Shown: positions 1 through 12,540 of the stretch, piece after piece
Layout of the letters: every line of letters begins with the position of its first letter
Numbering within the stretch: position 1 is the first letter of the stretch
Assembly: GCA_008921705.1 (NCBI GenBank)
Contig: VFFE01007917.1
Span: forward strand, 184,344-248,343
Direction of reading: 5' to 3'
Length of the DNA: 64,000 nucleotides
Origin: Burhinus oedicnemus
Taxonomy: Eukaryota; Chordata; Aves; Charadriiformes; Burhinidae
Notes under the pieces: generated by a model
What the model was told of the DNA's origin: nothing
Databases searched by the model: none
What the model saw: only the letters and a program-made list of their open reading frames with translations
Made by a program: the position numbers and the translations under genes

Positions 1-2447
1 CTAAGACCGAACCACACAAAGCCACTTGCAAGGAAAGAACCAACACGTTGAAGAATGAATCAAATATCAGCCAAGCCAGAAAGTCAGAGAGTCTCCAGGC
101 TCTGAGAGCCCAACCGGGCACCACTGGAGGGTGGTTTTCCACAGGACCAAGCAGGCAACACCACCTATTAAGCGCACAGCACATCGCACCACAACCAGGC
201 ATCTTCTTCTCCAAGGGGACACATCCCAGAAGACAGATCCCGTGGGTTCACACCCTGATTAGGCAAGATTGCTCTCTTGTGCCGTCTTATGACCCGCTCC
301 ATATGGCTATATTTCGTACTTGGGTTCTGTATTTATTTTATATACCCAGTCATGTGTACAGGAAAACCTCAAGCTGCATCCATTCTTAATGCAAAGAAAT
401 CTTAAACGTTCCAGAGCAAATCTGAAATATCAGCTGTGGATATTAGTGGACACACTGATATTTCCAGTAGTGCATGATTTCCAGCTACAAATCAAAGCTC
501 TATAAATTACATCTCCCTGGGACTCAGTCCTACCTCACTGCATCCCACAGTCCCTACAGCTTCTGTCCCACACATGCCTGAGCCCCATTTCTGAGTATTT
601 CCCTGGATGCTTTCCTGTTGCAGTACGAACGTATTTGATTTTTTCCAACTTAGTTAGCGGCTAGTACCAGGCTAAGCTAAGTGGCAGACACCTAGACAGA
701 CGCCCCAGCCTCGACTCCCGGCTGGCGTAAATCAGGACAGCTCCACCGACTGCAGAATTAAGGAACTGTGTCAGCTTATACCAGCTAAAAATCTGACCCC
801 GTTCATCTGATTTGTCTCAAGATAGTCACTACAGTCAGAATGTAAGAAGAATAAATTAGCATGGATTAAGCCTGGGAAAACCTGCTGAGGAAACTTGACT
901 GTGTTAAAATACACATACTGACGTTAACTTCATTCACTCGTAATGGTGCACTTCAGCCATGTGGTCTAAATACCATTAGCTAATAGGATCAGTCCACTAC
1001 CAGTTATCCCTCAATGTAAGAAGGCAAAAAAAAAGTAACCTTTCTGTTTAAGAACCAACTGCTTGCAAATTTACGATGGTTGACTCGAGAAACACATGGC
1101 ACGTTCTTCTGCCAAAACATCTGCCTCCTTCAGGAGAGCTGACTTCATCCAGCGCTGGTGGAAGGTCTCCGTCTGCCTTATTCTTACAGCATGAGTGTTT
1201 GGCTGCCAACACTACTCGAAAGAACTATTTATGCTCCATAAAAGGCTTGGACATAGTCTGGAATACAGACAGAAATGAGAGAGCTAAATCAAGCTAATTA
1301 TTTTGAGAACTTACAACTAGAAACATTATTACAATAAATTCCACCTGTTTTTCTCAACTTCTGCACATTGCGAAGGATTTCCACTCTGTGTGTTCAAAGA
1401 GGCCATCATATGGAAACAATTACAGCATACAAGCTTAAACAGACTTCTACCGACGCAAGGACCGTTGACCCATCTTTATGGGCATTTTAAAGAATTTATG
1501 TCCAACTTGAATGCAATCTGCTCTACTTGACATCTCTGACCCAAAGCGTATCGAGGTTTATGTTGGGTTTCTTTAACATTCAGACCCTGTCAAGGGAAGA
1601 TGTGATCTATGCTGTTACGAGACGAGCTCCTCTCCACCAGCCACCGAGGCAGGGCTCTACTGATCCCCACCACTGCCCCTGTGCCAAAAACTTCTGGGCA
1701 AAAAACGTGTATTTTGCTCTTCCTGAGGGTTTTGTGTAGCCAAGCTCACACTTTTCCTACCTATTCTGCAGGATGCCTAGAAGGGAACCAGAAAAAGCTG
1801 GCGTTAAAGCCAGTGGGAAGGGTAGGGCTCCACCATGGTCTGAATGAGAGGGTGACCATGGCTCCCGTGCAAAAACAAACTTGTTGCGAGGGACACAACC
1901 TTGGCACAGGAGCTTTTGAGGAAAGGATAACAGAAGCCTTAATACTTGCTCTTTACCTGGGAGAACCTATTCGCCAAAAAAAAACTTTCCGAGAGCTAAT
2001 GCAAATTGGTGCCTGTGCCAGGTCCTCAGATGGGCTTGAGGGACACGGGAGAGCCGAACTGCTGGGGAAACTTGAGCACAACTGGGAACGGCGAGAAAAT
2101 CCCTCCAGGAACAAGCAGGGAGGCCAGAAAGCGACGGGGATGCTGCCTGCACGGGAGGGGTACGTGATGCACAGGGGGTAGGGGTCTGAGCTCCTGCATT
2201 TCCATAACCAACGGCCTAAAGCCACCCCAGTCCCCCAGGGACTCAGCTCTGCCTTACCTACCACAAGCCCTTAAACTCAGACAGATCCTCTCGGAAAGGA
2301 GCCGAGAGCTGTGTGGGGTGATAACGGGAATCCTGCCCATTTAATGGAGCACGGATCTCTTGCACACAGCTGAGGCCGAGTGACCGAAGAGGCACTTTGG
2401 ACTTGCTGCCTTTATCTTCAGAGAGATGACGTTGGTGACCACAAGCT
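1..2447. other. Unique non-coding sequence, no gene recognised
   Basis: No transposon, RNA gene or credible exon was recognised in this stretch. The longest ATG-initiated frame (1609-2181, plus strand, 190 codons) is rich in Arg, Gly and Leu, resembles no family I know, and is opposed by several antisense open frames in the same GC-richer stretch, as expected for chance frames. The part from about 780 to 1060 is AT-rich with short homeodomain-like words, but is not distinctive enough to call an element. Confidence 0.6.
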
Positions 2448-3300
2448 AATCCACCCCGAGCATGAGCTTGATTTAAATCAAAGCGATTTGAATCACTGAT
2501 TTTAATCACGGTGTATATCAGAAAGCAGGAAACATGGTTTAAATCATTGATTTTAATCTTAGTTTACATTTGTACTTTTATATTTATTTTCTTAAAGAAA
2601 GATTGATTGTAATTGGTTAGCAACTTAATAAAATATGACCTTTTCATTAAGCTTAACTTTTCTCCCTGCCAAACAAGAAAACAGGTTATTTTCACATTCA
2701 TTTGTATCCCTAAGTTCAAGGTTATGACTAAGTTAGAAACTACGACTACTTTTATTAGTTAGTAATTTTGTTATTTGTATCTATCTTCATTTGGTTGCAA
2801 AGTGGAACTGCAACAAAATGAAAAAACATTTTTATTTATTAAATGAAAGTTACTTAAATATGCTGGATACATAATAAGTTTATGCATTTATGCATGTAAA
2901 ACACTTACTGAACATGATCTGTTGTAAGAAAAGTGAATAAATTAGGATCTCAGCAGTACTGGATCTCATCCTCTCCCAGCTTTGCTTTATCCCTAGACTG
3001 GAAAAGGAGAACAAGGTGTCCTCTTTTCAGCTCCACACTAATTTCTCAGTTTTTATTGAATCACCAAAGGAATAACTGAAACTAACCGTTCAGCCCCATC
3101 CCAATGAAAACGGAAACTAAACTCTTCATCTACAGAAGAGGTCATTGGTAGCTAAAGCTTATCAATTTTCACATACTCTAACATAACTGAAAGAGCTAAC
3201 TTCAGTTCGATCTTTGGGCTGATTTTCTTTAAAATGTCAACAGAAAAATGTATTTGATTATTACTTCATATTTAATCTTCTAAAACATAATACATTTGTT
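2448..3300. repeat. Ancient interspersed repeat with GATTTAAATC-like motifs (family not assigned)
   Basis: The left end reads AATCCACCCC, followed by a dense cluster of GATTTAAATC/GATTTTAATC words: a perfect 12-bp palindrome TGATTTAAATCA at 2469-2480, then GATTTGAATCA, GATTTTAATCA, GTTTAAATCA and GATTTTAATC up to about 2560. An AT-rich body follows. From memory, this end (AATCCACCC next to serial GATTTAAATC words) and a downstream AGAAGAGGTCATTG word (about 3135) occur in an old interspersed repeat common in turtle and archosaur genomes. I cannot name the family or verify it here. The right boundary is uncertain; similarity could reach about 3500 or stop near 2640. No coding capacity is visible. 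Confidence 0.45.
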
Positions 3301-5218
3301 GCAGGTTTCAGTATTACTATTTTGAAATTGTATTTTAAAGAGATTTTTAAACTAAACATTACAGAATTTAAATAAAAGTAATATTTAACAGCTGTCTAAA
3401 ACTCACCTATTTAACTTGCAGGTCTAAATAACCTACCACTGCCTAAGTATTAAGCAGGAAATAATTAGTACCGTCAATAAAATGAAAGAAAGTGAACAGA
3501 AGAGAAAGAAACCCCACTTCTTAAACTTTAAGAAGTTACTACAACTCAGGAGATAATGTAAAAGTTTCAAAAAAGCTGGTTTAGTATCTTGGGTTCAAAG
3601 TTCTTGGTTCTCTGCTGCCGGGTGACTGTAAATATTTTGGCTTTGCTGCACGCGGTGGCGTGAGCCCTGGCAGCCCCATCCGCAGCCCGCGCCTGCCAGC
3701 GAAGGAGCTGCCATTTAGGTAAAATCAACCAAAACGCCCACGAGTGAAAAAAAAAAAACCCTGAACTTGGGAGGCCACACGACTCGTTCCTCCTTCCGAA
3801 GAAACACGGGAGTTTGCTCAGGGTTACTTTTAACAAAGGACTGAGAGGTGGATAAGGGTGTTACTTCGGGATGGGGTGGCAGGGATGGGGCGGCAGCAGA
3901 GCTTTCCTGACTTCATCATCATCCTGACTTTCCTGCATCAGCTCCGAAAAGGCCGCAGCATCCTCATCCCATCCGCACAGCCGGGATGCCACGATACTCA
4001 TGCATGGCCCCCCCCAACCCAACTCCTTGCATTACGTTCTGCTGTGAAATCCTACCAAAAAAAAAAGCCAGAGGGGGAAAGGGAGGGGGAGGAAGAAAAG
4101 AAAAGTCGCTCTATTGACTACAGCATCTCTACCACACATAATTCAAGGACTATAGCTGGTATGAAGGGGGGGGGAGAAGCTTTTTTATCCTTTTCCTTCA
4201 AAGCAACTCATCAGAAATAAACTGCTATTCAATTAGGCAAATTCTCAAGACATTTACTTTCAGCAAACTTAAATAATAACAAAATAACACTGTGATTTGG
4301 GGAACATGTGGTAAATAAAAGTTTAACAAATCCCTGGAGAATTACCACCAACACTGAACGTGGCATTTCTTTCCTGAAGAATTTACAAATCCAGACTCTC
4401 AACAGAAGATTCCAAAAATAATAATTAAAATCTGCAAAGTAACAACCATTTGGGTGTTTCCTTTGGACTTTAAAAAAAGACAATTTTACATAAATACTAC
4501 CTAAACATACATGTGAGCTCAATCAGGAAGGACCGAAATGAAGAACACGTAGCTCACAGGCAACTAGTTCAGAAAACATAAATATACGCTGTTCTTTAAA
4601 TACAATTTTGTAAGTTTATATTTTATGGTAATTTGAGATCTCAATTTGACAGTCTTGTATGCACCATACACTACCTCCCTATAAAATACACACATAGAAA
4701 GGTATTTGCGTTCTTGGTTAAAGCGAGATTAACAGAACAAGCTCTTTTCCAAAAAATGCAATTTAAAACAGAAAAAAAGAGCTCGTAATAAGGCCATTTC
4801 ACTGTTTATTTTATAATTCCAAGTGAATGGATGTGGCATAAAGCTATGATTATTTTCCTGCAGTCATAATATACGTGATTTAGAGTATGCTTAGGGAAAA
4901 TGTTCACCAAGACAGAGGTCTGTCAATGGATAAGGAATTTGGGCACAAAAACGCAGCACACTTCTGCTAACCCGCATCCAGTCTTCTGTGCAACTTTATT
5001 TACTGTTCATAGTTCACTGCAAACGAGTGAAGCTGTCTCTAATGCCATACAAATTTGGATATCAGCTGTCCTATGCAAATTTGACTCTAATTACGTATGC
5101 ATTACTGAGCTATGAAATAAGTCAGTGTGTTGTGGTATGTGAATACACATCCCGCTCTTGTTTTTGAGCATAATAGTTTTCAGTGTCTGCTGAGTGTTCA
5201 TATCCTGTGGATTTTTCC
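3301..5218. other. AT-rich unique sequence; possible regulatory block near 4990-5115
   Basis: No gene or transposon was recognised. The sequence includes short homopolymers (12 A near 3750, 10 A near 4060, a 9-G run near 4165). Between about 4990 and 5115 there is an uninterrupted AT-rich stretch with a perfect POU octamer ATGCAAAT at 5073-5080, a TAATTAC homeodomain-like site about 10 bp on, and ATGCATTA. This could be a developmental regulatory element. One octamer is expected by chance about once per 33 kb on either strand, so the call is weak. Confidence 0.4.
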
Positions 5219-5255
5219 TTTTTTTTTTTTTTTTTNNNNNNNNNNNNNNNNNNNN
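5219..5255. other. Poly-T run ending in a 20-N assembly gap
   Basis: Seventeen T residues (5219-5235) run directly into 20 N (5236-5255), and sequence resumes with GCCAAAGAC. A short gap of fixed length after a homopolymer usually marks a place where the assembler could not resolve the run. The true missing length is unknown. Any open frame crossing this point is artificial. Confidence 0.95.
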
Positions 5256-6164
5256 GCCAAAGACTATTATTTTATATTGTGTAATGAATTAGCTTTAAAA
5301 AGGTTGAAGAATAAACAAACAACTACCCAGAACATTTTTGTGAGCTAATTATGTACTAAGCAAGAAGTAATTTTACCCTTACACCCACATTTTACGTTTT
5401 GGGCACTTCTATTTCATGTCCCTTGACACCTTCTCCAATAATCCACCTACTTTATATTGGAAAGCCTCACATGAATAAAACTTTATGGCACTACAGGCAT
5501 TTAGCCTTCCACTGACATTCCTGGCCTGTTCAATTCTGCAATTCAATCAAAATCAAATCTCAAAATCCTCTTGTCAGCCAGCGCTGCTTTCATATGCCCG
5601 AGCCCTGTGTAAGGATAACTGCATCCAATCTTTCCCCCAAGCAGTGCTTATATTGTTTTATTACAGTTCAATGAGTGGAGTTCAAAATTACATGCAGCTG
5701 CCTACTACTGTGGTCTGTCTGTGTTACGCATGGACACAAGTATTGCCCACCAGGCTTGAAATCATTCACTTACTGGTCTGGCAAGAGCGACTGTGAGCAC
5801 TTCATTGTATGGAGGAACATCCTGCCCGCTAGATCTAAAGAGGGTGATGTTAGCAGATCTGTCCCTTTATAAAGGGATTGCGAAAGCCCTATGAAATGCA
5901 GCTCCAATGTGCTCGATGTTAAGCATGTGGCTACTGCACATAAAAGCAAAGATAAACCTCAACATGCACTACTCATTCTCGGAAAGCTTGTGAGGGAAGA
6001 TAAAGGATCAGGGAATAAAAGGCATCTCGCAGAGTTTTTATATGTGTTTTAAATGACGACGCTTCATTTAGACGATTTTTATCTTTTCTTCCCCCCCTTC
6101 TCCATAATCTTCGCGCTGAAACAAAAGGACGAAACACAAAGCTAATTAAATACAATTTAATCAG
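5256..6164. other. Unique non-coding sequence
   Basis: No transposon, exon or RNA gene was recognised. The segment from 5880 to 6160 is AT-rich with scattered TTTAAT/AATTAAAT words and leads into the CpG-rich patch at 6165. The short frames here are not supported by any family resemblance. Confidence 0.55.
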
Positions 6165-6525
6165 ATGAACAATGCGGCGGCTCCAAATCCAATAGCTTAA
6201 GAACTCCCGCTAGCGCTAGCTCCCGTGCAGCCTGGCTGGAGGGAGAGAGAGCATCAAACCCAGGCAGGACTTCCATCCCGCGCTCGCTGGGGGCTGGAGG
6301 TAAAGAGCGTGCCAAGAGGCTCCCTCCCGTGCTCCCACCAGGGCTGGGAAGCAGCAACGGTCGTGAACCCATGGGAACGGGTCCACCCGCACGCTGCCCA
6401 GCCAGGTACCGGCAAACTCGCCCAAAGCCCCCATGGCCGGCGGCAGCATCCTTCTCAGCACGGACGACGTTCCACCGGTGGCACGAGCGACGCGACACTC
6501 TTACAGAGTTAACGTATCGCCCATC
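6165..6525. promoter_or_regulatory. CpG-island-like patch
   Basis: Hand counts over 6181-6480 (300 bp) give about 106 C, 88 G and 21 CpG: roughly 65% G+C and observed/expected CpG near 0.68. This meets the classic island thresholds (at least 200 bp, more than 50% G+C, ratio above 0.6). CpGs continue to about 6520, and the last 60 bp are densest (ACGAGCGACGCGAC). Flanking sequence is AT-rich. No adjoining coding exon was recognised, so it could be an orphan island at an enhancer, the promoter of an unannotated non-coding RNA, or simply a GC-rich spot. Confidence 0.45.
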
Positions 6526-7264
6526 GCATTAGCGTTTAGCAATCATTTTCACTTGGCTTTCCATCAGCATTTCACAGTATTACAACAGTGACCAAAAACA
6601 AAAGAAAAAAAAGAAGTAGAAGAAAAAAAAGCGCCTTTTATCAAAGCCTATTCATCAAATATTCTACCGTGACTAAATTCTGTAAGACTAGCAAGTGAGA
6701 AAACAGAGGCAACACATAGTTAGACATCCTGCCGAGAAAAAGCTCTCTTCGAGATGAACCCCATTACCTTTCAACACGCAGGTCTGAGAACCAAGCTAAC
6801 CACACAACAAACCGCCGACCTATGACAGCAGCGCTAAACTGCTTGTCCACAAATCAAGACTTCATTTCTTTTTCACAAAAAAAATAGAGGGGAGGGGGGG
6901 GAAAACCAAAACCACGTTCAGCTGCTCTGCAACTGCCCACGCATTGGTTATGTCGAAGCGAACCCAGTCATGAGGCTGTCCAGCACCTGGGCTTTTAATA
7001 GTCTTCTTTTAAAAGTAGCGTGGATTACTGCGTGTGCATCATACGTGTGTCTATTCATCTATTTCTACATCTACTTGTACAAAGCCTGGACAGGGAAGTG
7101 TGGAAATGTGACAGCAGTGACTGATCTGGGAGTCACCGATTGTCACTTCTCCAGCACAGAGGCACAGCCCCCAGCTCGGGCACTGGGATACGGCCCACGA
7201 GATGCAGCTTCAAGTTCCTGTCCCTGCCAAGGGTTTGTGTCTCCTTTATGTCTATTTATTATAC
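6526..7264. other. Unique sequence between CpG patch and CR1
   Basis: A/G-rich low-complexity runs occur at 6598-6630 (AAAAGAAAAAAAAG-type) and 6880-6905 (GGGGAGGGGGGGG). No gene or transposon was recognised. The sequence around 7025-7085 has long pyrimidine/purine alternations (CATCTATTTC...) but no exact repeat. Confidence 0.5.
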
Positions 7265-7649
7265 AATCATAGAATGGTTTAGGTTGGAAGGGACCTTAAA
7301 GATCATCTAGTTCCACCCCCCGGCCATGGGCAAGGACACCTCCTGCTAGACCTGGTTGCTCAAAGCCCCGTCCAACCTGGTCTTGAACACTTCCAGGGAT
7401 GGGGCTTCCACAGCTTCTCTGGGCAACCTGGGCCAGTGCCTCACCACCCTCAGAGTGAAAAATTTCTTCCCAATATCTAATCTAAATCTCCCCTCTTTCA
7501 GTTTAAAACTGTTACCCCTCGTCCTATCGCCACACTCCTGATAAAGAGTCTCTCCCCATCTTTCCTGTAGGCCCCTTTAGGTACTGGAAGGGGCTATATG
7601 GTCTCCCCGGAGCCTTCTCTTCTCCAGGCTGAACACCACCAACTCTCAG
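7265..7649 (-). mobile_element. CR1 LINE 3' fragment, minus strand
   Basis: Read on the plus strand this is the reverse complement of a CR1 3' end. It begins AATCATAGAATGGTTTAGG, followed by TTGGAAGGGACCTTAAAGA and ATCATCTAGTTCCA, and continues to about 7649 (CTCCAGGCTGAACACCACC). The element is 5'-truncated, about 385 bp long, and contains only the end of the 3' region, with no reverse transcriptase. The internal TGGCCATGG/GGCAAGGACACCTCC block matches the copies at 43435 and 54576, so these three belong to one subfamily group, distinct from the copies at 21240 and 25260. 5' truncation is typical of CR1 and no target-site duplication is evident. Confidence 0.95.
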
Positions 7650-8590
7650 ATTTGGGAGCATTTGTACCAAATCTTAGGGTGCCAAGATCACAGCCATTTC
7701 AGTCACCCCCTTCACACCCAGATTCACTGAAGACATCTTTCTGCACAAGACTAATGCTTCTCCATGAGAAGTGGACTGGGTTATGGGAGCACCAAAGCCC
7801 TGGAGGAGCTCCTTCACAGCTCCCCACAACAGCCCTGTCCCCAAACGCCTCGCGGACTCAGAGCCAACACGGAAAACCCTCAGAGGAAAACACAACTTCC
7901 CTCTGTTAAGGCTACCAAAGGCGGTGAGGGTGAGGGAAGGAGCAATAAAGTCTCCATCGGCCTGCAGACCAGGCTTCACAGCTCCACCCACAGCTCTTCT
8001 GTGGCCAAGACACAAGGCCTCGGGCTGAAACCTGCAGTTTTGGGGTATTCCGTAGCCAGTATCACAGCTCCCCGGGGTGCTGCACGCATACAGGGATGCA
8101 CATGGACCACAACGGCACACACGTGCACATGTCCACCAGCCTCCAGGACACGGAGGTCCCTGTGCTTCCCCCCACCCCTGCCCCCAGGACCAAACTTGGC
8201 CAGCAAAGTGCAAACAAAACACAAGCAGGCAGTCGGCGGAGGAACCCCGCTCAGGAACACCAGATATTGTCCCTGTCAATATGCACCGACATATCAACAT
8301 GATAGAATCCAAAATTTGAGGCAAACCACTCGCGCGTGTGCTGGGGCTGGGGGGGGGAAAAACCGTCTCGCTCCACATGCACACTTGTAGGAAGTGACAA
8401 AGTATCACGTCTGCCTGCCACCCAAAATATATTTAGCAGCCTATAGATAGCAAACGAACGAGATTCATCTAGCACGAGCCCCGGCACACGCACCCAAGTC
8501 ATTCATGGTGACTTTGCACCCGTAGCTTCGCTGTGAAGCCAAAGGGATGAGCCAGGCAAGCGAGGAGCCGCGGCTCCCAACCGCCCCCTT
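7650..8590. other. GC-rich unique sequence with long chance-like open frames
   Basis: A minus-strand frame of 244 codons (8408-7674) starts at GTG; its first ATG is about ten codons in. A plus-strand frame of 208 codons (7764-8390) lies antisense to it. Both are low in complexity (many Ser, Pro, Gly, Cys), match nothing I know, and the minus-strand one ends close to the CR1. The CACA/ACGTGCACATG alternation near 8090-8135 is a short CA-rich stretch. I treat the interval as non-coding. Confidence 0.55.
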
Positions 8591-8800
8591 TATCACCACC
8601 ATCGCAGTATTTACTGTAACACATGTGACTTAGTGAAGCCCTAGATTAATTAAATGAACTCCTCCATTAATCAATCAATCAATCCAGCACAGAGCAGTTG
8701 AAATATTGAATTACTTAAGAGCAGCATCTTTATATAGGACTTTTAAAGGTCTGCTCTGGAGGACCTTATCCCTGATAATTAAATTCAGTCTCACGTGGAG
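8591..8800. promoter_or_regulatory. Candidate regulatory block with ATTAAT/AATCAATC cluster
   Basis: This AT-rich block, set in GC-richer sequence, has ATTAATTAAAT, CATTAATCAATCAATCAATCC, TTGAATTACTT and GATAATTAAATT within about 150 bp. It also has a CACATGTGAC E-box-like word and TTTATATAGG. The (AATC)n part at 8669-8686 is a tetranucleotide repeat of just over four units and may be slippage. Homeodomain-like site density suggests a developmental enhancer. This is inference, as conservation cannot be seen from one sequence. Confidence 0.3.
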
Positions 8801-11800
8801 AGGAGCATAAGAAACCCAGAGGAGGCCCTGAGGCTGCGAGCGCAGAAGCGGGCACGTCCCAAACGCCAGCTACTGCCTTGGGAAACATGGCCCCATCCGG
8901 GGGAGGTCAGCGAGCTTCTACAGTAGCCAACATCCCCCTGAACCACCCTTCAAAACACCTCCCCAGATGCGGACAGGGAAGCTCCTACTTGTTCAATCAG
9001 AACCACTAAATCTATTAACTAAGAAAACTAAGATCGGGATTGCCCAATCCTCAGGAATGGCTCCCATCCAGCTGGCAGAGCTGGAACAGGGGGAAGGAGG
9101 AAAGCAGGGCCATGTGCTGGTACTCCGGGAACACCTGAATGCATACATAATAGTTGCAAAACCTGTAAAGTCAGTAAAGGTTATCTAATTTTATATATGG
9201 TGAAATTTAGGCAGAGAGAGTTGAAACACGTTGTCCCAAGATGCACAGAGCGACGGTGAGAATGTCAGTAATAAGAACACCGATCTCCCATCATCCGGAA
9301 AGCCAGGCACACAAACCGCTAATATGATCAATTTTGTCATCTGTGGGTCCACTTGAACCGGTATATTTGAACACTGAAATTGGAGAGGTGAATTCTACAC
9401 TTCTTTCCATCCTCATTTCAGTTTGGATGAGACTATGTAGCTATGTCCATCAATGGAGGAAAGGACAAAAACAAACAAACAAACAAAATCTATTCCATGC
9501 ATGTAATCTTTCCAATTAGCGAAAAAATTCCTATCATCAGAAAGTTTTTACATAGCAGCAGAACTGCTGTTTCCCTTAGATGATAAAAAAAAAATAAAGC
9601 TTTACAAGGCTCCCCCTCAAAAAACAGACCTATAACATCTAGGCAAAAATATCCAATCCTGGTATGTCTTCCCCTACCCCAGCAAATATTTACATTTTAG
9701 CTGCAAGAGTCTGACTAAAGCAGTTATAAACTCTCATGTACTTGTTCTTCTGCCTCCAGCCCTTACCACCGCGTACCCTGCCCTGAGCAGGGATCTCGGT
9801 GAAGTGCATGGACTACCCTGATTGCTTCCCCCAGATACAAAGGGAACAGTGTACCAGCCTTGAGATCTTGTGATAAGACAGGGCATACAGGACCCAGCAT
9901 CAAAGAAAAATGCAGCAATATGAACACACACTTCAATGCTCAAAAGTCAACTTTTTTTTTTTTTTTGGCAAAGACAATACAAAAAAAACCCCCACTTATT
10001 ACAAGCCCTAAATGTAGTATGGCACAGCATGTTAACATATTGCTGTACATCCTTTATAGAATTGCATCCAAAGCTATATTAAAATAACGTTAAGGTTGCA
10101 AAAACTAGGCAACAAAGTTGGCAACATCAACGTGCAGTCCTGATTTACACCTTTGGAATGAGTATTACAATCAAGTCCTCACTTACACAATCATATTTTT
10201 TCCATGGGACTCCCAGCTAATGTGCAGTTATTAAGCATTTCTTTTTACCCTTACAAAATCTGTACTCCAGTAGCACGCACTACTTATTTAGCGCCTACTA
10301 TCCGAACCCAGAGCTGCATACAGAATTACCAAGCTCCTCTTGACCATGTCCCCAGTTCCCTCATTGCAGTATCAGGGTTTGTGACGTTAATGAAAGTCTC
10401 CTCACCTCCACTTGCGGAGAAGTCTGATGGCATCACAACCATCTCACTGGTGGAAAATCAAGACAAAGCAAAAAGGACTGCTGATAGCTGCTGGTTTGAG
10501 TTACCCAGTAACTCAAGGCACCAATCTGAGCCCACCGTGACTCATGGTCTTTATGGATACTCACAATTCCATACGCTATGGACAGCCCCAACTGGCTTCA
10601 GCTGTGGTTGCAAACCCAAGATCACTTCTGCAAAACTCGCCCCAGGTGTCTCTTGGTGGGCATGCAGAAATGAGGAACAGGGAACCACATGGCAAGCTTG
10701 GAGCCCTTGGGTTTGGATGACGTGGCAAAGCCCAAACAAGGCTCCTTGGGAAGAAAAAAAATAAAACAAAAAACCCCCCCCAAAACTACATGATTGTGGC
10801 AAGAGAATTTCGCAACATATACAGCTTGGTTAAGGTGGCCTATGCCACCTTAACTCCATGGTTTCCCAATGTCATGTGCCAGATGATACCATCTTGAAGG
10901 TTGTTTTCACATACACCTGTTTTTAATATATGTCATTTCTTGAACATTTTTTGCTCTACCTTTAAGAAGTGAGAATCGAAACAACAGCAAGAAGCAGCTA
11001 TAACCAGAGAGTGCAGTAAGGAGACAACACGACGCAGCTTTGGCCAACAGGAGACGCACACCTTCAGTCTCCATGACCAGAACTAACAGCATAACCAGCT
11101 GCTGCACCACACTGCTGCGTGGCGCTGGGGGCTGCTGATGGCAAGGCAGGGTGGAGACATCAACCTCAAATCCTGATGAGAAGATCACTCCAACAGCCAT
11201 AAGTCTGAGATTCTCCCATGATGAGATCACAAGGAGTACTCTAGTGCCCTCAAACAACTCAAAATGCCTTGAGGACTCCAGTGACTCCAAAGCAATGTGT
11301 GGCTCAGTGAGAAACCAAGAGCTCCCACTGCTCCTTGGGGTACCTGCTGCCAAGACGGCCAACCAGTGGCATCACCGTCACCATTGCAAAAATCCCGATG
11401 TCTGCCAGAAATCTTTCTGCCAGCAAGACTTTCCCCTTCATGCTACGGGGGCTCATACAGGGTGCCACCGAGGACCCCGGTACCCAACCTGACACCACAC
11501 AAGGAGGATGCTCAGGCACGGTGGGACTCGTCCTCCCCCACCGCACCTCGGCGGGACCCTCTGTGCTCGGCAGAGTGCCGTACGGCTGCCCTGGCTTCCC
11601 CTCGCTAGTGACAACTCCTGCACAGCGCCTGCACGGAGACAGGCTCTGTTAAAAATACATACACACATACATATGCATCCATACATTAAAAAAAGAAGAA
11701 TTCATTGTACGGCGACGAGCTGTGCTCTCGTTCCCGTCCATTATGTGCCCGTTTGGGTTTGCTGGGGCAGCCTCAGAGACCTGGTGAGATCAACGGGCGC

Positions 11801-12540
11801 TCTCAGAAGACTTACCAAATGCCCAGCAGCTTAATTTCTGGCCCTCTACGTTTTAGAGAAAGTCACAGGTGGTGTTCAAAAGAAGTGGCACATCTCAGTT
11901 TCGCTAAATACTTAAATGGTATTTATTGCGCTGGGGAAGGGGCTGCGCTGGCACACGGAAACTGCCAAGTATCACATTTTTACCCTGATCTATGGCGTTC
12001 TCCATCCTCCCCAGTAATATGCGCTTTCTTCTCTTTCAAAGACTCCCAGAAAAGGCATTTCCAGTCAATACACAGTCTTATTAGCACCTGGTATCTATTC
12101 TCCTCTGCAAAGCACGTGATTCACTTTTACAAACTACACGTTTGCTTTGACCTCCGCCTCACAGAAACAACAGGCGAGCGTTGCCATTTTATATCACAGA
12201 CTTTCAGAGGCGAGTACGTTTCTGAAACGGGTTATTAAAACAAAAATGTGATTTAAACAAATCAGGGGGAAAAAAAAAATAATCGGTGGAGAAAAGCTTG
12301 CGCTGCAGTTCTCACTCAAGAGAAGCGCGAAAGCCAAAAGGAAGGAGTTAACCTTTGTCGAAACAGCATCAAACAGTCGCTTCGGTTATTGCTGTACCGG
12401 GACTCGCTGCAGCGAACAGCATCCCTCGGTAACGGAAGAGCATCACCTACATAGTCGCAGTTCTCCGAGGGTCAAACCTAAAGCGCTGCCCTTTAAACGT
12501 GGGTAACAACCAACATCAGGTACGCAAGAAAATCTGGTAG
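8801..12540. other. Unique non-coding sequence with small simple repeats
   Basis: No gene or transposon was recognised. Simple repeats visible: (CAAA)n at about 9471-9488, a run of about 15 T near 9952-9966, an A/C homopolymer junction at 10748-10790 (A-rich then nine C), and (ATAC)-like sequence at 11650-11690. A 186-codon plus-strand frame (10204-10764) begins at ATG but has no recognisable domain, signal peptide or repeat, and I regard it as chance. The interval 11290-11640 is GC-richer, which explains its overlapping frames on both strands. Confidence 0.55.

Noticed and set aside
7674..8408. 244-codon minus-strand open frame
   Set aside because: It starts at GTG, lies antisense to a 208-codon frame, adjoins a CR1, is biased in composition and matches no known family.
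10204..10764. 186-codon plus-strand frame starting at ATG
   Set aside because: No domain, signal peptide or repeat; vertebrate genes are rarely single ATG-to-stop exons, and no promoter or poly-A signal context was seen.
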